Assembly (NCBI RefSeq): GCF_944380985.1 | Contig: NZ_CALWJJ010000001.1 | Location: forward strand, 235,332 to 299,331 | Direction: 5' to 3' | DNA from: an uncultured Agathobaculum sp. | GTDB taxonomy: Bacteria > Bacillota > Clostridia > Oscillospirales > Butyricicoccaceae | DNA length: 64,000 nucleotides | In this document: positions 1 through 8,194 of the stretch, one piece after another | Numbering within the stretch: position 1 is the stretch's first letter | Layout of the letters: each line of letters begins with the position of its first letter | The notes under the pieces: generated by a model | Database searches by the model: none | Told to the model about the DNA's origin: nothing | What the model saw: only the letters and a program-made list of their open reading frames with translations | Translations under genes and position numbers: made by a program

Positions 1-52
1 ATATTGCGGTTCAAAATGTACGGCACAGCATGCGCAAAATGCACGCAAAAGA

Positions 53-80
53 TTGCACCATCGTTACAATATGGTATACT
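53..80 (+). promoter_or_regulatory. Promoter of the LacI-type regulator
   Basis: A -35 hexamer TTGCAC (53-58) lies 16 bases before a -10 hexamer TATACT (75-80). The ATG of the regulator follows 30 bases further on, after a strong ribosome binding site (GGGAGGAG). Both hexamers are close to the sigma-A consensus. The bases upstream (20-52) contain repeated TGCGCAAAATGC/TGCACGC-like words that could be part of an operator, but I see no clean palindrome. Confidence 0.6.
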
Positions 81-110
81 TAATATACAAAGGCTAAAGG
101 GAGGAGAACT

Positions 111-1169
111 ATGGCAGTTACTGCGCAGCAAATTGCTGAATTAGCTGGTGTATCCCGCGGCACAGTCGATCGCGCACTGCATAATCGCGGGCGTGTCAAC
201 CCAGAGGTCGCCGCGCGTATTCAGCGTATTGCAGAGGAACTGGGCTATAAACCCAATCTGGTAGGACAGGCACTGGTAAAGACAAAGCGTGATTTTAAAA
301 TTGGTGCCATTCTGCAGTCTGTTGAAACGCCAACCATGCAAATTGTTCTGGAAGGGCTTCGACGTGCAACGGACGAATTGCGTTCATCCGGCGTGGAGTT
401 GATCGTCCGTGAATTACATGGATTAGACGAAGAACTTGTTCTGGAAAATATCGAAGAATTGACTTCACAGGGCATACAAGGTCTTGCAATCTCGCCCAAT
501 AACACAGCTGAACTGCGTCAGTGCATCAATGGGCTGTACGAACAAGGTATCCCTGTGATCACTTTAAATTCTGATGTCCCTGGCAGCAAGCGAATCTGTT
601 TTATCGGCATGGATAATTACCGTGCAGGACAAACAGCCGCCGGGCTAATGTGCCAAATGCTCCCTGACAACAGCAAGATACTCCCGCTTGCCGGACATTT
701 GAACAATACTGCGCATAATAATCGCCTAAACGGATTTTTGGATACACTGAATCAGCAGAACACATATAATTTGCGCATTATGCCGTTTCAGCCTTGCTTT
801 GACCGGAATGATTATGCACACGAAATTACACAGCATGCTCTGCGAGAGAATCCGGATCTGGTCGGCATCTACGTCGCGTCAAACGGACAGGAAGGTGTCT
901 GTCAGGCGGTAGAAGAGGAAGGTCGAAAAGGCAAAGTCAAAATTATCGCTTTTGACCTTAATGAACCCAATATGCGTTTACTGCAATCGGATAGTTTAAA
1001 TATTGTACTCGATCAACATGCTTTTCAGCAGGGATATCAACCACCATTTCTACTCTATGAATATCTGATGCACCATAAGATGCCGGACAATGCTTTGTTA
1101 TACACAGATATTTCCATTCGCACCAAATATAACAGTGATCTGGTCGTTTTTACCGATCATTTCAAATAG
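111..1169 (+). CDS. LacI-family transcriptional regulator with sugar-type ligand domain
   Basis: This is a cytoplasmic DNA-binding regulator. Residues 3-50 form the LacI headpiece: a helix-turn-helix reading TAQQIAELAGVSRGTVDRAL, followed by the hinge helix region ending near GYKPNLVGQAL. Residues 60-350 are a periplasmic-binding-protein-like ligand domain (type 4), with the expected IGAILQ start, an internal GIPVITLNSD strand and a FIGMDNYRAG segment. At 352 residues it is full length for the family. The ATG is placed 6-8 bases after GGGAGGAG. The headpiece variant (SRGTVDRAL) is common in regulators of sugar or polyol uptake. No transporter or catabolic operon is seen in the window next to it, so the ligand is unknown; the target genes may lie upstream of base 1. 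No truncation is seen. Confidence 0.9.
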   Translation: MAVTAQQIAELAGVSRGTVDRALHNRGRVNPEVAARIQRIAEELGYKPNLVGQALVKTKRDFKIGAILQSVETPTMQIVLEGLRRATDELRSSGVELIVRELHGLDEELVLENIEELTSQGIQGLAISPNNTAELRQCINGLYEQGIPVITLNSDVPGSKRICFIGMDNYRAGQTAAGLMCQMLPDNSKILPLAGHLNNTAHNNRLNGFLDTLNQQNTYNLRIMPFQPCFDRNDYAHEITQHALRENPDLVGIYVASNGQEGVCQAVEEEGRKGKVKIIAFDLNEPNMRLLQSDSLNIVLDQHAFQQGYQPPFLLYEYLMHHKMPDNALLYTDISIRTKYNSDLVVFTDHFK

Positions 1170-1328
1170 TTTGTCTCGATTTAGATCCTCGCCTATCTAA
1201 GACCCTATTGTGGTTCTCCTCAAAATTGAACAAAAAATGTATTTCTTGAAAGTCAGCCACGATAGCCTATGGTTGTGTCAACATATCCTCTTATTGCACC
1301 TTATCTACCTTGGCAGCAGGTTGTAACA

Positions 1329-1371
1329 GAAAGCGGGTAACAAGTCAAAGACTTGTTACCCGCTTTCGTTA
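1329..1371 (+). terminator. 18-bp perfect hairpin between two convergent genes
   Basis: Perfect 18-base arms (1329-1346 and 1350-1367) enclose a 3-base AAA loop and are followed by GTTATGTTTT, so the U-run is poor. It lies between the convergent LacI-type gene (ends 1169) and the nuclease-like gene (ends 1538) and could serve both. The rest of 1170-1537 shows no convincing gene. It is AT-rich spacer and may hold the left end of the mobile element described below. Confidence 0.6.
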
Positions 1372-1537
1372 TGTTTTAAAGAACAATAGACCAGCATTTT
1401 CTGTTTTCGATGGTATTGTATTGCTTACTTTGTTTTGTATTCGCTAAACTGGTTTATTATCCTCTAGTCGGCTATATGGTCGATAATATCTGAAACGCAA
1501 CAGCTACACCTACCAGAACTCTTATTTTGAAGACAGA

Positions 1538-3037
1538 CTAAGCCTTGGAAGCCGAAATTTTGTTGTCGTTTCTACAATCAATCAAATAGATTGACTCACC
1601 AATCATCTCTTCATATCCCACAGCTTTAATGATTCGCATTGCACTGGCATACTCATTTTCGGAAAAATAAAAAATTGCAATTAGGCTTCCATCTGTACAA
1701 TTTGCTGCTTCATATATTTTTACTTGGGTAAATACATGGGCTAATGCCGAATTACTTGCTAATTTGAATTCTACTATATTCTGATTATTCTGTCCCTTTG
1801 ATATAATAAAATCAGTTTGTCCTCGTCCATTATTTGTTTCTGCGTCCACCTTATAACTTGTTCCGTACCAGACAAAGCGAAAAAGTCTTTGCAAGTCATT
1901 TTCTTTAGCAATTTGTACACCTTTAACATATAAATTTTTGTACCCGTCGCACTCCTCAATGATATGCTTGAAGTATCGTAATCTTTCTTTCGCTTCTTCT
2001 CTTGCAGTTAACTTTTCGTTTACCTGATAATCCGAATTTTCAAACAAAGCAATAATTTTCTGCGATGCCACAAATAATTTTTCCAACTGCGTATTCAACT
2101 CGGATATACATTCGGAACGTATTTGCTCACTATCTGTTTCTCTAAGCTTGATATAGTAATCATAAAGTTCCGGATACACCCTAACCAATTCTCTAAATGC
2201 ACCTTTTTCGATTTTTTTAATAGACTTCTCGCGGGTCGCTTTATGATTTCTTCTCTGATTTTCCTCATATTGTTTTACAGCTAATTCAATATAATTATTT
2301 ACATATGCTCGTAACGTATCATTTTCAATAGCTACACGAATTCGATCATAACTATCATAAAAATCTTTTTTATTTATCGATGGCTCATCTTCTCTTAAAA
2401 TATCATAAGGTGTCAATAGTACATATTCTTTACTGTTATTTTCATCATAGATATATGGAAGCACATATTCTTTACTTATGAAACTTTCGGTTTCATAATT
2501 GAAATATGCCTTGTCAACAGGAAATTGTTCAAGAAAATCTGCATTAATATATTTCAAGGCAAATGCTTCTGTGTATTCGCATAAAAATCCTTTTATAAGA
2601 TTCACTGTCAAGTCACTAATCTTATCTTTCCCACTACCATCATACAATAACATTACTTTTTCAATATGTTGCGATTGGGAAATTCCGTGTGTATCAACTG
2701 CAAAAGCAATGTTTTCGTATAAAAATTTCGCATACTTTTTTCCAAGTGCCAATCCTTTGTTTCCAACCAAAGAATATCCCAACCAGTTATTGGGTACTTC
2801 GCTAAAATTAAACCACGCATCAATTTCTTTTACGTTTAGCCCCTGTGTTGCTTTCGTATACAAGAAGTGAAAATAGCGAACTATACTTCTATGTAAATTT
2901 TTGTATATTTCTTTCTCACTATTAAAAATTAGCATGGGGTCAATAAACAAAGGCACATCGCAAACTAAGGAAATGTCAACAGCGCCATATTCTTTTATCA
3001 ATTCGCTACTGACTTGAAATTTTTCAGAAAAAAACAT
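1538..3037 (-). CDS. PD-(D/E)XK nuclease-like protein, probable defence cargo
   Basis: This 499-residue cytoplasmic protein is of unrecognised family. Its C-terminal part carries a PD-(D/E)XK nuclease signature: a TDF strand (the Asp ligand) preceded by a Gly-rich turn, then about 15 residues later VEFKLA (the ExK pair), then a conserved-looking helix and a FYFSENE strand. The N-terminal 300 residues are alpha-helical and charged with no motif I can name. The start is set at the ATG 7 bases after GGGAGG; the frame stays open upstream to a TTG that would overlap the ribosome binding site. The gene is clearly AT-richer than its neighbours, which together with the adjacent integrase points to recent transfer. 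Standalone large proteins with a C-terminal PD-(D/E)XK domain on small elements are often anti-phage effectors or restriction-like enzymes. That role is inference here. Confidence 0.65.
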   Translation of the reverse strand: MFFSEKFQVSSELIKEYGAVDISLVCDVPLFIDPMLIFNSEKEIYKNLHRSIVRYFHFLYTKATQGLNVKEIDAWFNFSEVPNNWLGYSLVGNKGLALGKKYAKFLYENIAFAVDTHGISQSQHIEKVMLLYDGSGKDKISDLTVNLIKGFLCEYTEAFALKYINADFLEQFPVDKAYFNYETESFISKEYVLPYIYDENNSKEYVLLTPYDILREDEPSINKKDFYDSYDRIRVAIENDTLRAYVNNYIELAVKQYEENQRRNHKATREKSIKKIEKGAFRELVRVYPELYDYYIKLRETDSEQIRSECISELNTQLEKLFVASQKIIALFENSDYQVNEKLTAREEAKERLRYFKHIIEECDGYKNLYVKGVQIAKENDLQRLFRFVWYGTSYKVDAETNNGRGQTDFIISKGQNNQNIVEFKLASNSALAHVFTQVKIYEAANCTDGSLIAIFYFSENEYASAMRIIKAVGYEEMIGESIYLIDCRNDNKISASKA

Positions 3038-3075
3038 TTTTATGCCTCCCACGCTCAATTTTATGCGCTATGATT

Positions 3076-3104
3076 ATTATACTATGGACAGATATAATTG
3101 TCGA
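3076..3104 (-). promoter_or_regulatory. Promoter of the nuclease-like gene
   Basis: On the minus strand a -35 hexamer TCGACA (3104-3099), a 17-base spacer and a perfect -10 TATAAT (3081-3076) precede the ATG at 3037. The cargo gene therefore has its own promoter and does not depend on read-through from the gene at 3413-4411. Confidence 0.65.
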
Positions 3105-3211
3105 TAATTTAAAAAAACATGTGTTACACGATGGAGAGCCGCCTTTGAAAGAGGGTGCACGCCGTTTATTCACATATATTCTCTTGACTACCCAACAGCA
3201 AAGACGAGAAA

Positions 3212-3258
3212 AGCCGTCAAGGACGCGAAACGCGAAGCTTATCCTTGACGGTTTTTTC
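3212..3258 (-). terminator. Terminator downstream of the DUF6076-type gene
   Basis: The 10-base arms CCGTCAAGGA (3214-3223) and TCCTTGACGG (3242-3251) form a stem with an inner GCG/CGC pairing. The plus strand continues with six T, the minus strand with CTTTTC. It lies between the minus-strand genes ending at 3413 and starting at 3037. The rest of 3105-3412 shows no gene I would support; a 134-codon minus-strand frame there has no ribosome binding site and an unlikely composition. Confidence 0.65.
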
Positions 3259-3412
3259 GGTCTATACTGCTTATCATCTATCAAATCACAACTTTGGCAC
3301 TTTCGATCCCACAACACATAAATAGTTAATTGCTTTTGTCTAATTGATTTGAAAAAATCATTTTCCTTTTTACCTGGCCTTATAGTATACCTGAAACAGG
3401 TTTCTGTTTCCT

Positions 3413-4411
3413 TCATTGTTTCAGCCATTCCTCAAAGCGTTCCAGCGAGATTTCGCCAGCCTGACAGGCATCGCGGTGCTTTTTCGCCTCTTCCGTCCAT
3501 GCATTGAATTCCTCGCGCGTCATCGTGCCATAGCGGATGCGGGCGTTGTGGGTCTTGTAGGCGCGGTTGTAGGCACGGGTGATTGGGTTGCCGAGCAGCT
3601 TTTTCTGATAGACACGCGAAGCACCAACCTCCCGGCAGGTTTTGCCTTTTTCATATTCACGGGAGCAGTATTCTGTCCGGTCGCCGTCTGTTGCTGCAAA
3701 CAGCTTGCCGCACAGTCGGCATTCTTTGAAGCGCACCGCACGGCGCAGATAGGTGGATTTGAGGAAAACGTATAGTTCCTGTACAGATCGGGGATAGCAC
3801 ACCTCTGCCAGTATCATCTGCTGCTGTGTGTTGTAAAGATATTCCGGATCTGTGTTCTCGGCTGGCGAGATCCAGCCGTTATAGGCCGCGCGCGTGCGGG
3901 CAGGGAGCAATTCCGTGCGGATGGAAGGCAAACGCATGGGTGTACGCCCCCAGATCTCCCAATACCGGCGGCAGATATCCGTTGTTTCCGGATTCAGGCA
4001 ATCGAACAGCAGCGTGTGAGCATCTGCCCTGACCTTGTCCAGTTCCTCGCGGAACTCGGTGACAATTGCAGGATCGATATCGTAGAAGCATTTGAGCAGC
4101 AGCGGTGCAAGCTGCATGACCAGCAGATAGAGGAACGGGTTATCCACATGCTGAAAACGGAACAGTATTTCATTCCATTCTCCCATGTTTTCCTCTCCGA
4201 CCTGCGCTCGCTTTATCAGATATTCATACGCTTCCTGTAAAAGGGGTTCATCAGTTTCCTTCCAGTTCTCCAGCAATTGGATGATGCTTTCCCCGTAAGA
4301 AAAGGTGTGCCGGTGCAGCATGTGTTCTGCATTGTCGTAAAATTCAAAAACCTCCTGCTTTGCCGTAACAAATACGCGAAGATGGCACTCGGACGGAATG
4401 ATCAGGTGCAT
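3413..4411 (-). CDS. DUF6076-type zinc-finger protein of mobile elements
   Basis: The function of this 332-residue protein is unknown. The N-terminal 220 residues are helical. Residues around 235-268 hold a cysteine cluster, CRLCGKLF followed after about 12 residues by YC and then KTC, which looks like a zinc ribbon. After it comes a basic helical tail with many Arg and Lys. I recognise the pattern as the DUF6076 family, which is found repeatedly in Clostridia next to integrases and excisionases; that assignment is from memory of the family. The gene is divergent from the excisionase-like gene and shares its control region (4412-4558). A zinc finger with a basic tail suggests DNA or RNA binding, perhaps element control. 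The ribosome binding site GGAGGT lies about 12 bases before the ATG, slightly long. Confidence 0.65.
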   Translation of the reverse strand: MHLIIPSECHLRVFVTAKQEVFEFYDNAEHMLHRHTFSYGESIIQLLENWKETDEPLLQEAYEYLIKRAQVGEENMGEWNEILFRFQHVDNPFLYLLVMQLAPLLLKCFYDIDPAIVTEFREELDKVRADAHTLLFDCLNPETTDICRRYWEIWGRTPMRLPSIRTELLPARTRAAYNGWISPAENTDPEYLYNTQQQMILAEVCYPRSVQELYVFLKSTYLRRAVRFKECRLCGKLFAATDGDRTEYCSREYEKGKTCREVGASRVYQKKLLGNPITRAYNRAYKTHNARIRYGTMTREEFNAWTEEAKKHRDACQAGEISLERFEEWLKQ

Positions 4412-4467
4412 AGGAAATCTTCCACCTCCATATAGAAATATTTATTTATAAAATAATTATACACCTA

Positions 4468-4495
4468 TTGACAAATGATTTCAAGATGCTATTAT
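4468..4495 (+). promoter_or_regulatory. Promoter of the excisionase-like gene
   Basis: TTGACA (4468-4473), a 16-base spacer and TATTAT (4490-4495) form a near-consensus promoter. It reads into the excisionase-like gene and probably the rest of the plus-strand element genes. Confidence 0.65.
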
Positions 4496-4506
4496 GTTCT
4501 CATAGA

Positions 4507-4522
4507 ATTATAGTTCTATAAT
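4507..4522. promoter_or_regulatory. Palindromic operator candidate in the element control region
   Basis: The 7-base arms ATTATAG and CTATAAT are separated by TT, directly downstream of the -10 at 4490-4495 and therefore covering the transcription start. The location and perfect symmetry suit a repressor or excisionase binding site. It sits in the divergent region between the DUF6076-type gene and the excisionase-like gene. Confidence 0.45.
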
Positions 4523-4558
4523 AGACGGAACGATCTAATTTGTCAACTGGGAGGAGGG

Positions 4559-4759
4559 ATGAAGATGAAACGGATCGCATATGAGGACTACCCCGATGTG
4601 CTGAATGCCGAACAGATCGCGATGCATCTCGGCATTTCACGGTCGGGTGCGTACCAGCTTTTGAACCGCGCCGACTTTCCGACATTACATATCGGAAAAC
4701 GAAAATTGGCGCCCAAGGACAAAGTTCTTGCATGGATCGATCGGCAGACAGGAGAGTAG
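4559..4759 (+). CDS. Excisionase-like helix-turn-helix protein
   Basis: This 66-residue protein is composed almost entirely of a MerR/excisionase-type winged helix: LNAEQIAMHLGISRSGAYQLL is the DNA-binding helix pair, followed by a short wing (PTLHIGKRKLAPKDKVLAWI). Proteins of this length and pattern act as recombination directionality factors (Xis) or as small element regulators. Position supports this: it is the first plus-strand gene of the element and the integrase is the last. Two start codons are possible, 4559 and 4565 (the MKMKR start); the GGGAGGAGGG site fits either. No signal peptide or membrane segment is seen. Confidence 0.8.
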   Translation: MKMKRIAYEDYPDVLNAEQIAMHLGISRSGAYQLLNRADFPTLHIGKRKLAPKDKVLAWIDRQTGE

Positions 4760-4829
4760 GCTAAGTTGGAAACGCGACAGAAACAGAACTTTTTTGCCCG
4801 TAAAGCCGTGCAGTAAATCGCAAAACAGT

Positions 4830-5053
4830 GGGCGGTAATTTCGCCCGAAAGTGCACCTTTTCTTCCCGAAATCGAAAGCGCCGAAAAGGTGCACTTTTGA
4901 AAAAACGCAGCATTGGGCGGTAATTGCAAAAAGGCATTTCTTTCATAAGAAAACGCCCGTCAAACGCAAATATGCGTCGCAAAAATCGCGATTGTTTGCA
5001 TCAACGACGTTCCTCTTTACGAAGTTGTTTGCCGCGTGGGTATGGGCGGTAAT
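4830..5053. repeat. Iteron-like direct repeats with a 14-bp inverted repeat
   Basis: The word GGGCGGTAAT occurs three times in the same orientation (4830-4839, 4915-4924, 5044-5053). Between the first two lies an exact inverted repeat, AAAGTGCACCTTTT (4848-4861) with AAAAGGTGCACTTT (4884-4897). The stretch 4760-5100 has no gene with its own ribosome binding site, although a frame stays open through it into the next gene. Direct repeats plus a cruciform-forming palindrome in a non-coding gap of a mobile element resemble a replication or transfer origin. No initiator is recognised with certainty, so this is inference. Confidence 0.4.
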
Positions 5054-5100
5054 GATTTTCGCGTTTTCGAACCAAAAGAGCAGAGAGGAGGAGGTATCCA

Positions 5101-5765
5101 TGCTCGATTGCACCGGGGCGGCATTCTGCGCCGCCCTGCAAAATCTGAATGAATTATCCGAACGACTTGCGGTAGGCCGTGACGATGACGACTACCTGCG
5201 CCGTCTGGCAAATGCTGCGCAGGAAACCGCCATCGCCGCCCGCGAGGCCTATGCAGAGACCCGCGAAAAATATTTCCTGTGCAGCAGGAAATATTTTTCG
5301 CGGGCAGATGCGGGAACAGCCATGACCGCCGATCGACCAGAGCAGACTGGTGACGATTTGCCGGACGGCTACGAACTGGCCGTACAGAAAGACGGCTCGG
5401 TAATGATCCGGCTGCCGCTGCGCCTGTCCAAACGAAGCAGCAGTACCGAGTTCGTGTGCGAGCCGCTGAACCGGCTGCTGGCGCGCCGGGCATCCGCCCT
5501 GCCGCGGTTCCGAGCGTGTACGGTCGTGTTTTACCATTGCTATGCGGCGTCGCATCAGCCCGCCGATGTGCGGGATCATGATAATCTGGAAACACGCGCA
5601 GTGCTGAACGTCATTGAGCGGTACCTGCTGACCAGTGACAGCGGCATCTACTGCTCCAACGTCCAGACGAGCTGCTGGGGTGACAAGGATCAGACCGTGA
5701 TCTGTATCCGGCCCGGCAAAATCCCGGTTTTCGATCTGGGAGCAGGGTACAATGCGGATATGTAG
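5101..5765 (+). CDS. RusA-like (DUF6100-type) element protein
   Basis: The start is set at the ATG 6 bases after GGAGGAGGT; the frame is open for 250 bases upstream, but that part lacks a ribosome binding site and reads through the repeat region. The product has 221 residues. Residues 1-75 form a charged helical segment. The C-terminal half holds VVFYHCY, then VRDHDNLETRAVLNVIERYLL and TSDSG. This spacing (strand, DxDN, a helix, then D/S residues) resembles the Holliday-junction resolvase RusA pattern (DxDNxxKxxxDxL), although the second conserved Asp is not obvious. I believe this is the family called DUF6100 in Clostridia elements. A role in processing branched DNA of the element is possible but not shown. 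Its last 14 bases overlap the next gene, implying coupled translation. Confidence 0.5.
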
Positions 5766-6741
5766 AAACAGCGCAGCATGGCTCCTGCTGCAAGTCAGTG
5801 TTGTCTGCGGACAGCTGCCGTACCATGCGCTCAAATTGCTGGGCAGCAACTATGCGCGCACACAGGATGCATTTCAGAAGCTATGCCGCGCGGGATATCT
5901 GGAAGTTGTCAAGGCGCCGGGACATAAGAGCTTTTTCGTCACAGACGCCGGGTTTGAAGCCTATTGCCGGGTGCTGCAAAAGGACCGGAGAAAATCGAAA
6001 GCGTTCATTGACGATAAGCCGATAGGCACGCACAACATCGAAAAGGCGGTGCGGCTCAGCCGGATCAACGAAGCGTGGCTGCTCTTCGTCCTGCTTTGCA
6101 GGCGCAAATACCAGACGTCCTTGCAGATCAAGCGCGAACAGGAGCGGAAAGCCGTACGCAGCACAGACAGCCTGAAATACTCCCGGTTTGTCGGCTGCAT
6201 CTATGACGAGCAGCGGTTCATCCATCCGGTGTATCACTTCGGAAACGGCAACCAGCGGCTCAACCCGAATGGTGAAAAAAATGCGGCCGTGCGGCTGGCC
6301 GGGGCAATGATGTCGTTTGAGAAAGTGATCCTCGTCGAAACGCCCGAAGTGATCGCGGACATTCTGGACTATTCGCTCTGGGCGCTGAAAAAAGACCCCC
6401 GTGCGCTGCGGCACATGAGGCTGAACTTCCATATCACATGGGAGGACAACGCGATTTTATTGCCGTTGGATGGGTCGGCACAGGCCTTTGTGCAGCACTT
6501 TGACCGGAAGGACTGGCGCGCTGGCATTGCACAGATGGAAGAGCAGGAGAAGGCAAAAGTAGGCATCACACTATCCCTGCTTCAGGGGCAATGGATGGAG
6601 CTGCTTGAGTATCTGGCGCAGGAGCCTAACCCGGAAGCACCGGTGCGTATCATCGCATGGGATTTTCAGCAGCCGGTGCTGCGCGTGCTGCGAGAGCGGG
6701 GTATGCTGCCGAAAAAAGCACAGGTTGGGGTGTGTCGATAA
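5752..6741 (+). CDS. Winged-helix element protein, replication-relaxation-like
   Basis: This is a 329-residue soluble protein. Residues 10-75 look like a winged helix: an alpha-helical start (LLLQVSVVCGQLPYHALKLL), a second helix (ARTQDAFQKLCRAGYLEVV) and a wing ending in FFVTDAGFEAY. This resembles the N-terminus of replication-relaxation proteins of Gram-positive elements, but the remaining 250 residues have no motif I recognise. The ATG lies inside the end of the preceding gene (14-base overlap, different frame), with GGGAGCAGGG upstream, so the two are co-translated. The most likely role is DNA binding for replication or maintenance of the element. The assignment is weak. Confidence 0.4.
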   Translation: MRICRNSAAWLLLQVSVVCGQLPYHALKLLGSNYARTQDAFQKLCRAGYLEVVKAPGHKSFFVTDAGFEAYCRVLQKDRRKSKAFIDDKPIGTHNIEKAVRLSRINEAWLLFVLLCRRKYQTSLQIKREQERKAVRSTDSLKYSRFVGCIYDEQRFIHPVYHFGNGNQRLNPNGEKNAAVRLAGAMMSFEKVILVETPEVIADILDYSLWALKKDPRALRHMRLNFHITWEDNAILLPLDGSAQAFVQHFDRKDWRAGIAQMEEQEKAKVGITLSLLQGQWMELLEYLAQEPNPEAPVRIIAWDFQQPVLRVLRERGMLPKKAQVGVCR

Positions 6742-6841
6742 ATTGTAATCTCGCCATGCTCCCTTCAAACATTTTATCCACTTACATCTTCACAGATTAC
6801 CTTATTTTCCTGCATTAACTCATACATGTTCACAGTAAATG

Positions 6842-6850
6842 TGCTATACT
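6842..6850 (+). promoter_or_regulatory. Extended -10 promoter of the integrase
   Basis: TGCTATACT is an extended -10 (TGn plus TATACT) 44 bases before the integrase ATG. No clear -35 is present, as is normal for extended -10 promoters. Two TTCACAG words occur just upstream (6789-6795 and 6829-6835) and might be binding sites. Confidence 0.45.
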
Positions 6851-6893
6851 AAGGATAACAGCGGAATCCATGTGCCATAGAAAGGAGGCCATC

Positions 6894-8087
6894 ATGGCAC
6901 AACGTAAAAAACGTGAGTCCGGTAGCGGAACCATCACTAAGCGAAAAGACGGACGCTGGGAAGCACGCTATACTTCCGGCATAAATCCCGCGACCGGCAA
7001 ACCAATCCGGCACTGTATTTATGGCAAAACACAAAAAGCAGTTGCTGCAAAATTGCGTGAGGTGACGCGGGATATCGACACCGGCTCTTATATTGAACCG
7101 ACACAATATACGGTCGCTGAATGGATGCAAACCTATCTTGCGGAGTATACCATGAATTTGAAGCCCTACGCACTGCACTCCTACGAAGCTGTGATACGAA
7201 ATCATATCACACCGGCACTGGGCAAGATCAAATTGCAGGCATTGAACACGGTACAAATTCAGGCCTTTGTGAATTCGCTTTGCCGGCCTGTATGCAATGG
7301 AGGCAAAGCACTCTCGCCTAAAACTGCAAAGAATGTTTATGGTGTTCTGCATCGAGGGCTGGACCTGGCGGTTCGTATCGGTCTGTTGCGTTGCAACCCA
7401 GCAAGTTCATGTATTCTGCCCAAAGTACCGAAGCCGGAGATCAAGACAATCACAGATGAGCAATTAGATCGTTTTCTTGCGGCCTGCCGTCCTGACCCAT
7501 TTTACCGACTCTATCTGGTCGATTTGTTCACAGGTATGCGGCAGGGCGAAATTCTTGGTCTATCTTGGCCGGATATCGACTGGGAACACGGCTCTTTGTA
7601 TCTGCATCAACAACTACAGCAATACTTGACGCAGGGCGACTGCAATTGCTACATGAACACCCTGAAAAACGGCAAGTCACGCACTATTACAGTAGCACCT
7701 ACCGTGTTACACATTCTACAGGAGCAGCGACTGCTGCAAAATAGACAGCGCATGGCGGCAGGTGCATTATGGGAAAACGAATTCAATCTGGTTTTCACGA
7801 ATGACCTCGGGCGACCTCTGAACCGCAGGACCGTATATAAGCATCTCAAAAAGATACTTGCCGGCATTGGCATGAATGATTGTTATTTCCATACGCTCCG
7901 ACATACGTTCGCCACCTTATCCCTGCAAAACGGTGACGATGTTCTGACTGTAAAGGAGAACCTTGGGCACCATTCTGCGGCATTCACCCTGAATACCTAT
8001 GGTCACCTGACACAGGCTATGCGCCGTGATAGTGCAGAACGCATGGAGAAGTTGATTCAGACCACCGTGATTTCCAAAAATGCGTGA
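6894..8087 (+). CDS. int: Tyrosine recombinase/integrase of the element
   Basis: Site-specific recombinase that integrates and, with Xis, excises the element. It has 397 residues, typical for Tn916-type integrases. Residues 1-60 form the AP2-like arm-binding domain (GSGTITKRKDGRWEARY), 75-165 the SAM-like core-binding domain and 185-390 the catalytic domain. The catalytic set is complete: Arg in TGMRQGEIL, Lys in KNGKSRTI, His/Arg in HTLRHTFA, His in LGHHS and the Tyr nucleophile in NTYGH. The start is placed at the ATG 5 bases after AAAGGAGG; an upstream in-frame start at 6870 lacks a site. It is the last gene of the element and points at the tRNA-Ser gene. Confidence 0.93.
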   Translation: MAQRKKRESGSGTITKRKDGRWEARYTSGINPATGKPIRHCIYGKTQKAVAAKLREVTRDIDTGSYIEPTQYTVAEWMQTYLAEYTMNLKPYALHSYEAVIRNHITPALGKIKLQALNTVQIQAFVNSLCRPVCNGGKALSPKTAKNVYGVLHRGLDLAVRIGLLRCNPASSCILPKVPKPEIKTITDEQLDRFLAACRPDPFYRLYLVDLFTGMRQGEILGLSWPDIDWEHGSLYLHQQLQQYLTQGDCNCYMNTLKNGKSRTITVAPTVLHILQEQRLLQNRQRMAAGALWENEFNLVFTNDLGRPLNRRTVYKHLKKILAGIGMNDCYFHTLRHTFATLSLQNGDDVLTVKENLGHHSAAFTLNTYGHLTQAMRRDSAERMEKLIQTTVISKNA

Positions 8088-8108
8088 TTGTCGTCAGGAT
8101 TGTCGTCA
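8086..8108 (+). repeat. Tandem 11-bp direct repeat at the integrase stop
   Basis: GATTGTCGTCA occurs twice with one base between (8086-8096 and 8098-8108), overlapping the stop codon of the integrase. Short direct repeats next to int are typical arm-binding sites for the AP2-like N-terminal domain of Tn916-type integrases, so this probably belongs to the attachment-site complex. Confidence 0.45.
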
Positions 8109-8152
8109 AAGAAAGCAATAACCTCAACATAATTTCGTTTTCTTTGCGATAA

Positions 8153-8190
8153 TAGCAAAAACCGTACTTTATCTTTCGATAAAGTACGGT
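8153..8190 (-). terminator. Terminator of the tRNA-Ser transcript
   Basis: A perfect 13-base stem (8161-8173 with 8178-8190) and a 4-base loop are followed on the minus strand by TTTTTGC. It lies 4 bases beyond the encoded CCA of tRNA-Ser, so it ends that transcript. Confidence 0.85.
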
Positions 8191-8194
8191 AATC

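Larger units (their letters stand above)
1190..8150. mobile_element. Small integrated genetic element with integrase, excisionase and nuclease cargo
   Basis: A run of element-type genes is found here: PD-(D/E)XK-like cargo (minus strand), a DUF6076-type zinc protein (minus), and then on the plus strand an excisionase-like HTH protein, a RusA-like protein, a winged-helix protein and a tyrosine integrase. The integrase is the last gene and stops about 110 bases from the 3' end of a tRNA-Ser gene. The interior has iteron-like repeats (4830-5053), a 14-base inverted repeat, and a divergent promoter region with a palindromic operator. No relaxase or conjugation gene is present, so it would be an IME/satellite-type element rather than a conjugative one. 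The boundaries are approximate: I could not find a matching direct repeat (attL/attR) at the two ends. Confidence 0.55.

Noticed and set aside
3024..3428. A 134-codon minus-strand frame between the nuclease-like and DUF6076-type genes
   Set aside because: It has no ribosome binding site, contains the promoter of the nuclease-like gene and a terminator stem, and the translated product looks random.
4851..5100. An N-terminal extension of the RusA-like protein by 83 codons
   Set aside because: The extension has no ribosome binding site and covers the repeats; the ATG at 5101 has a strong GGAGGAGGT.
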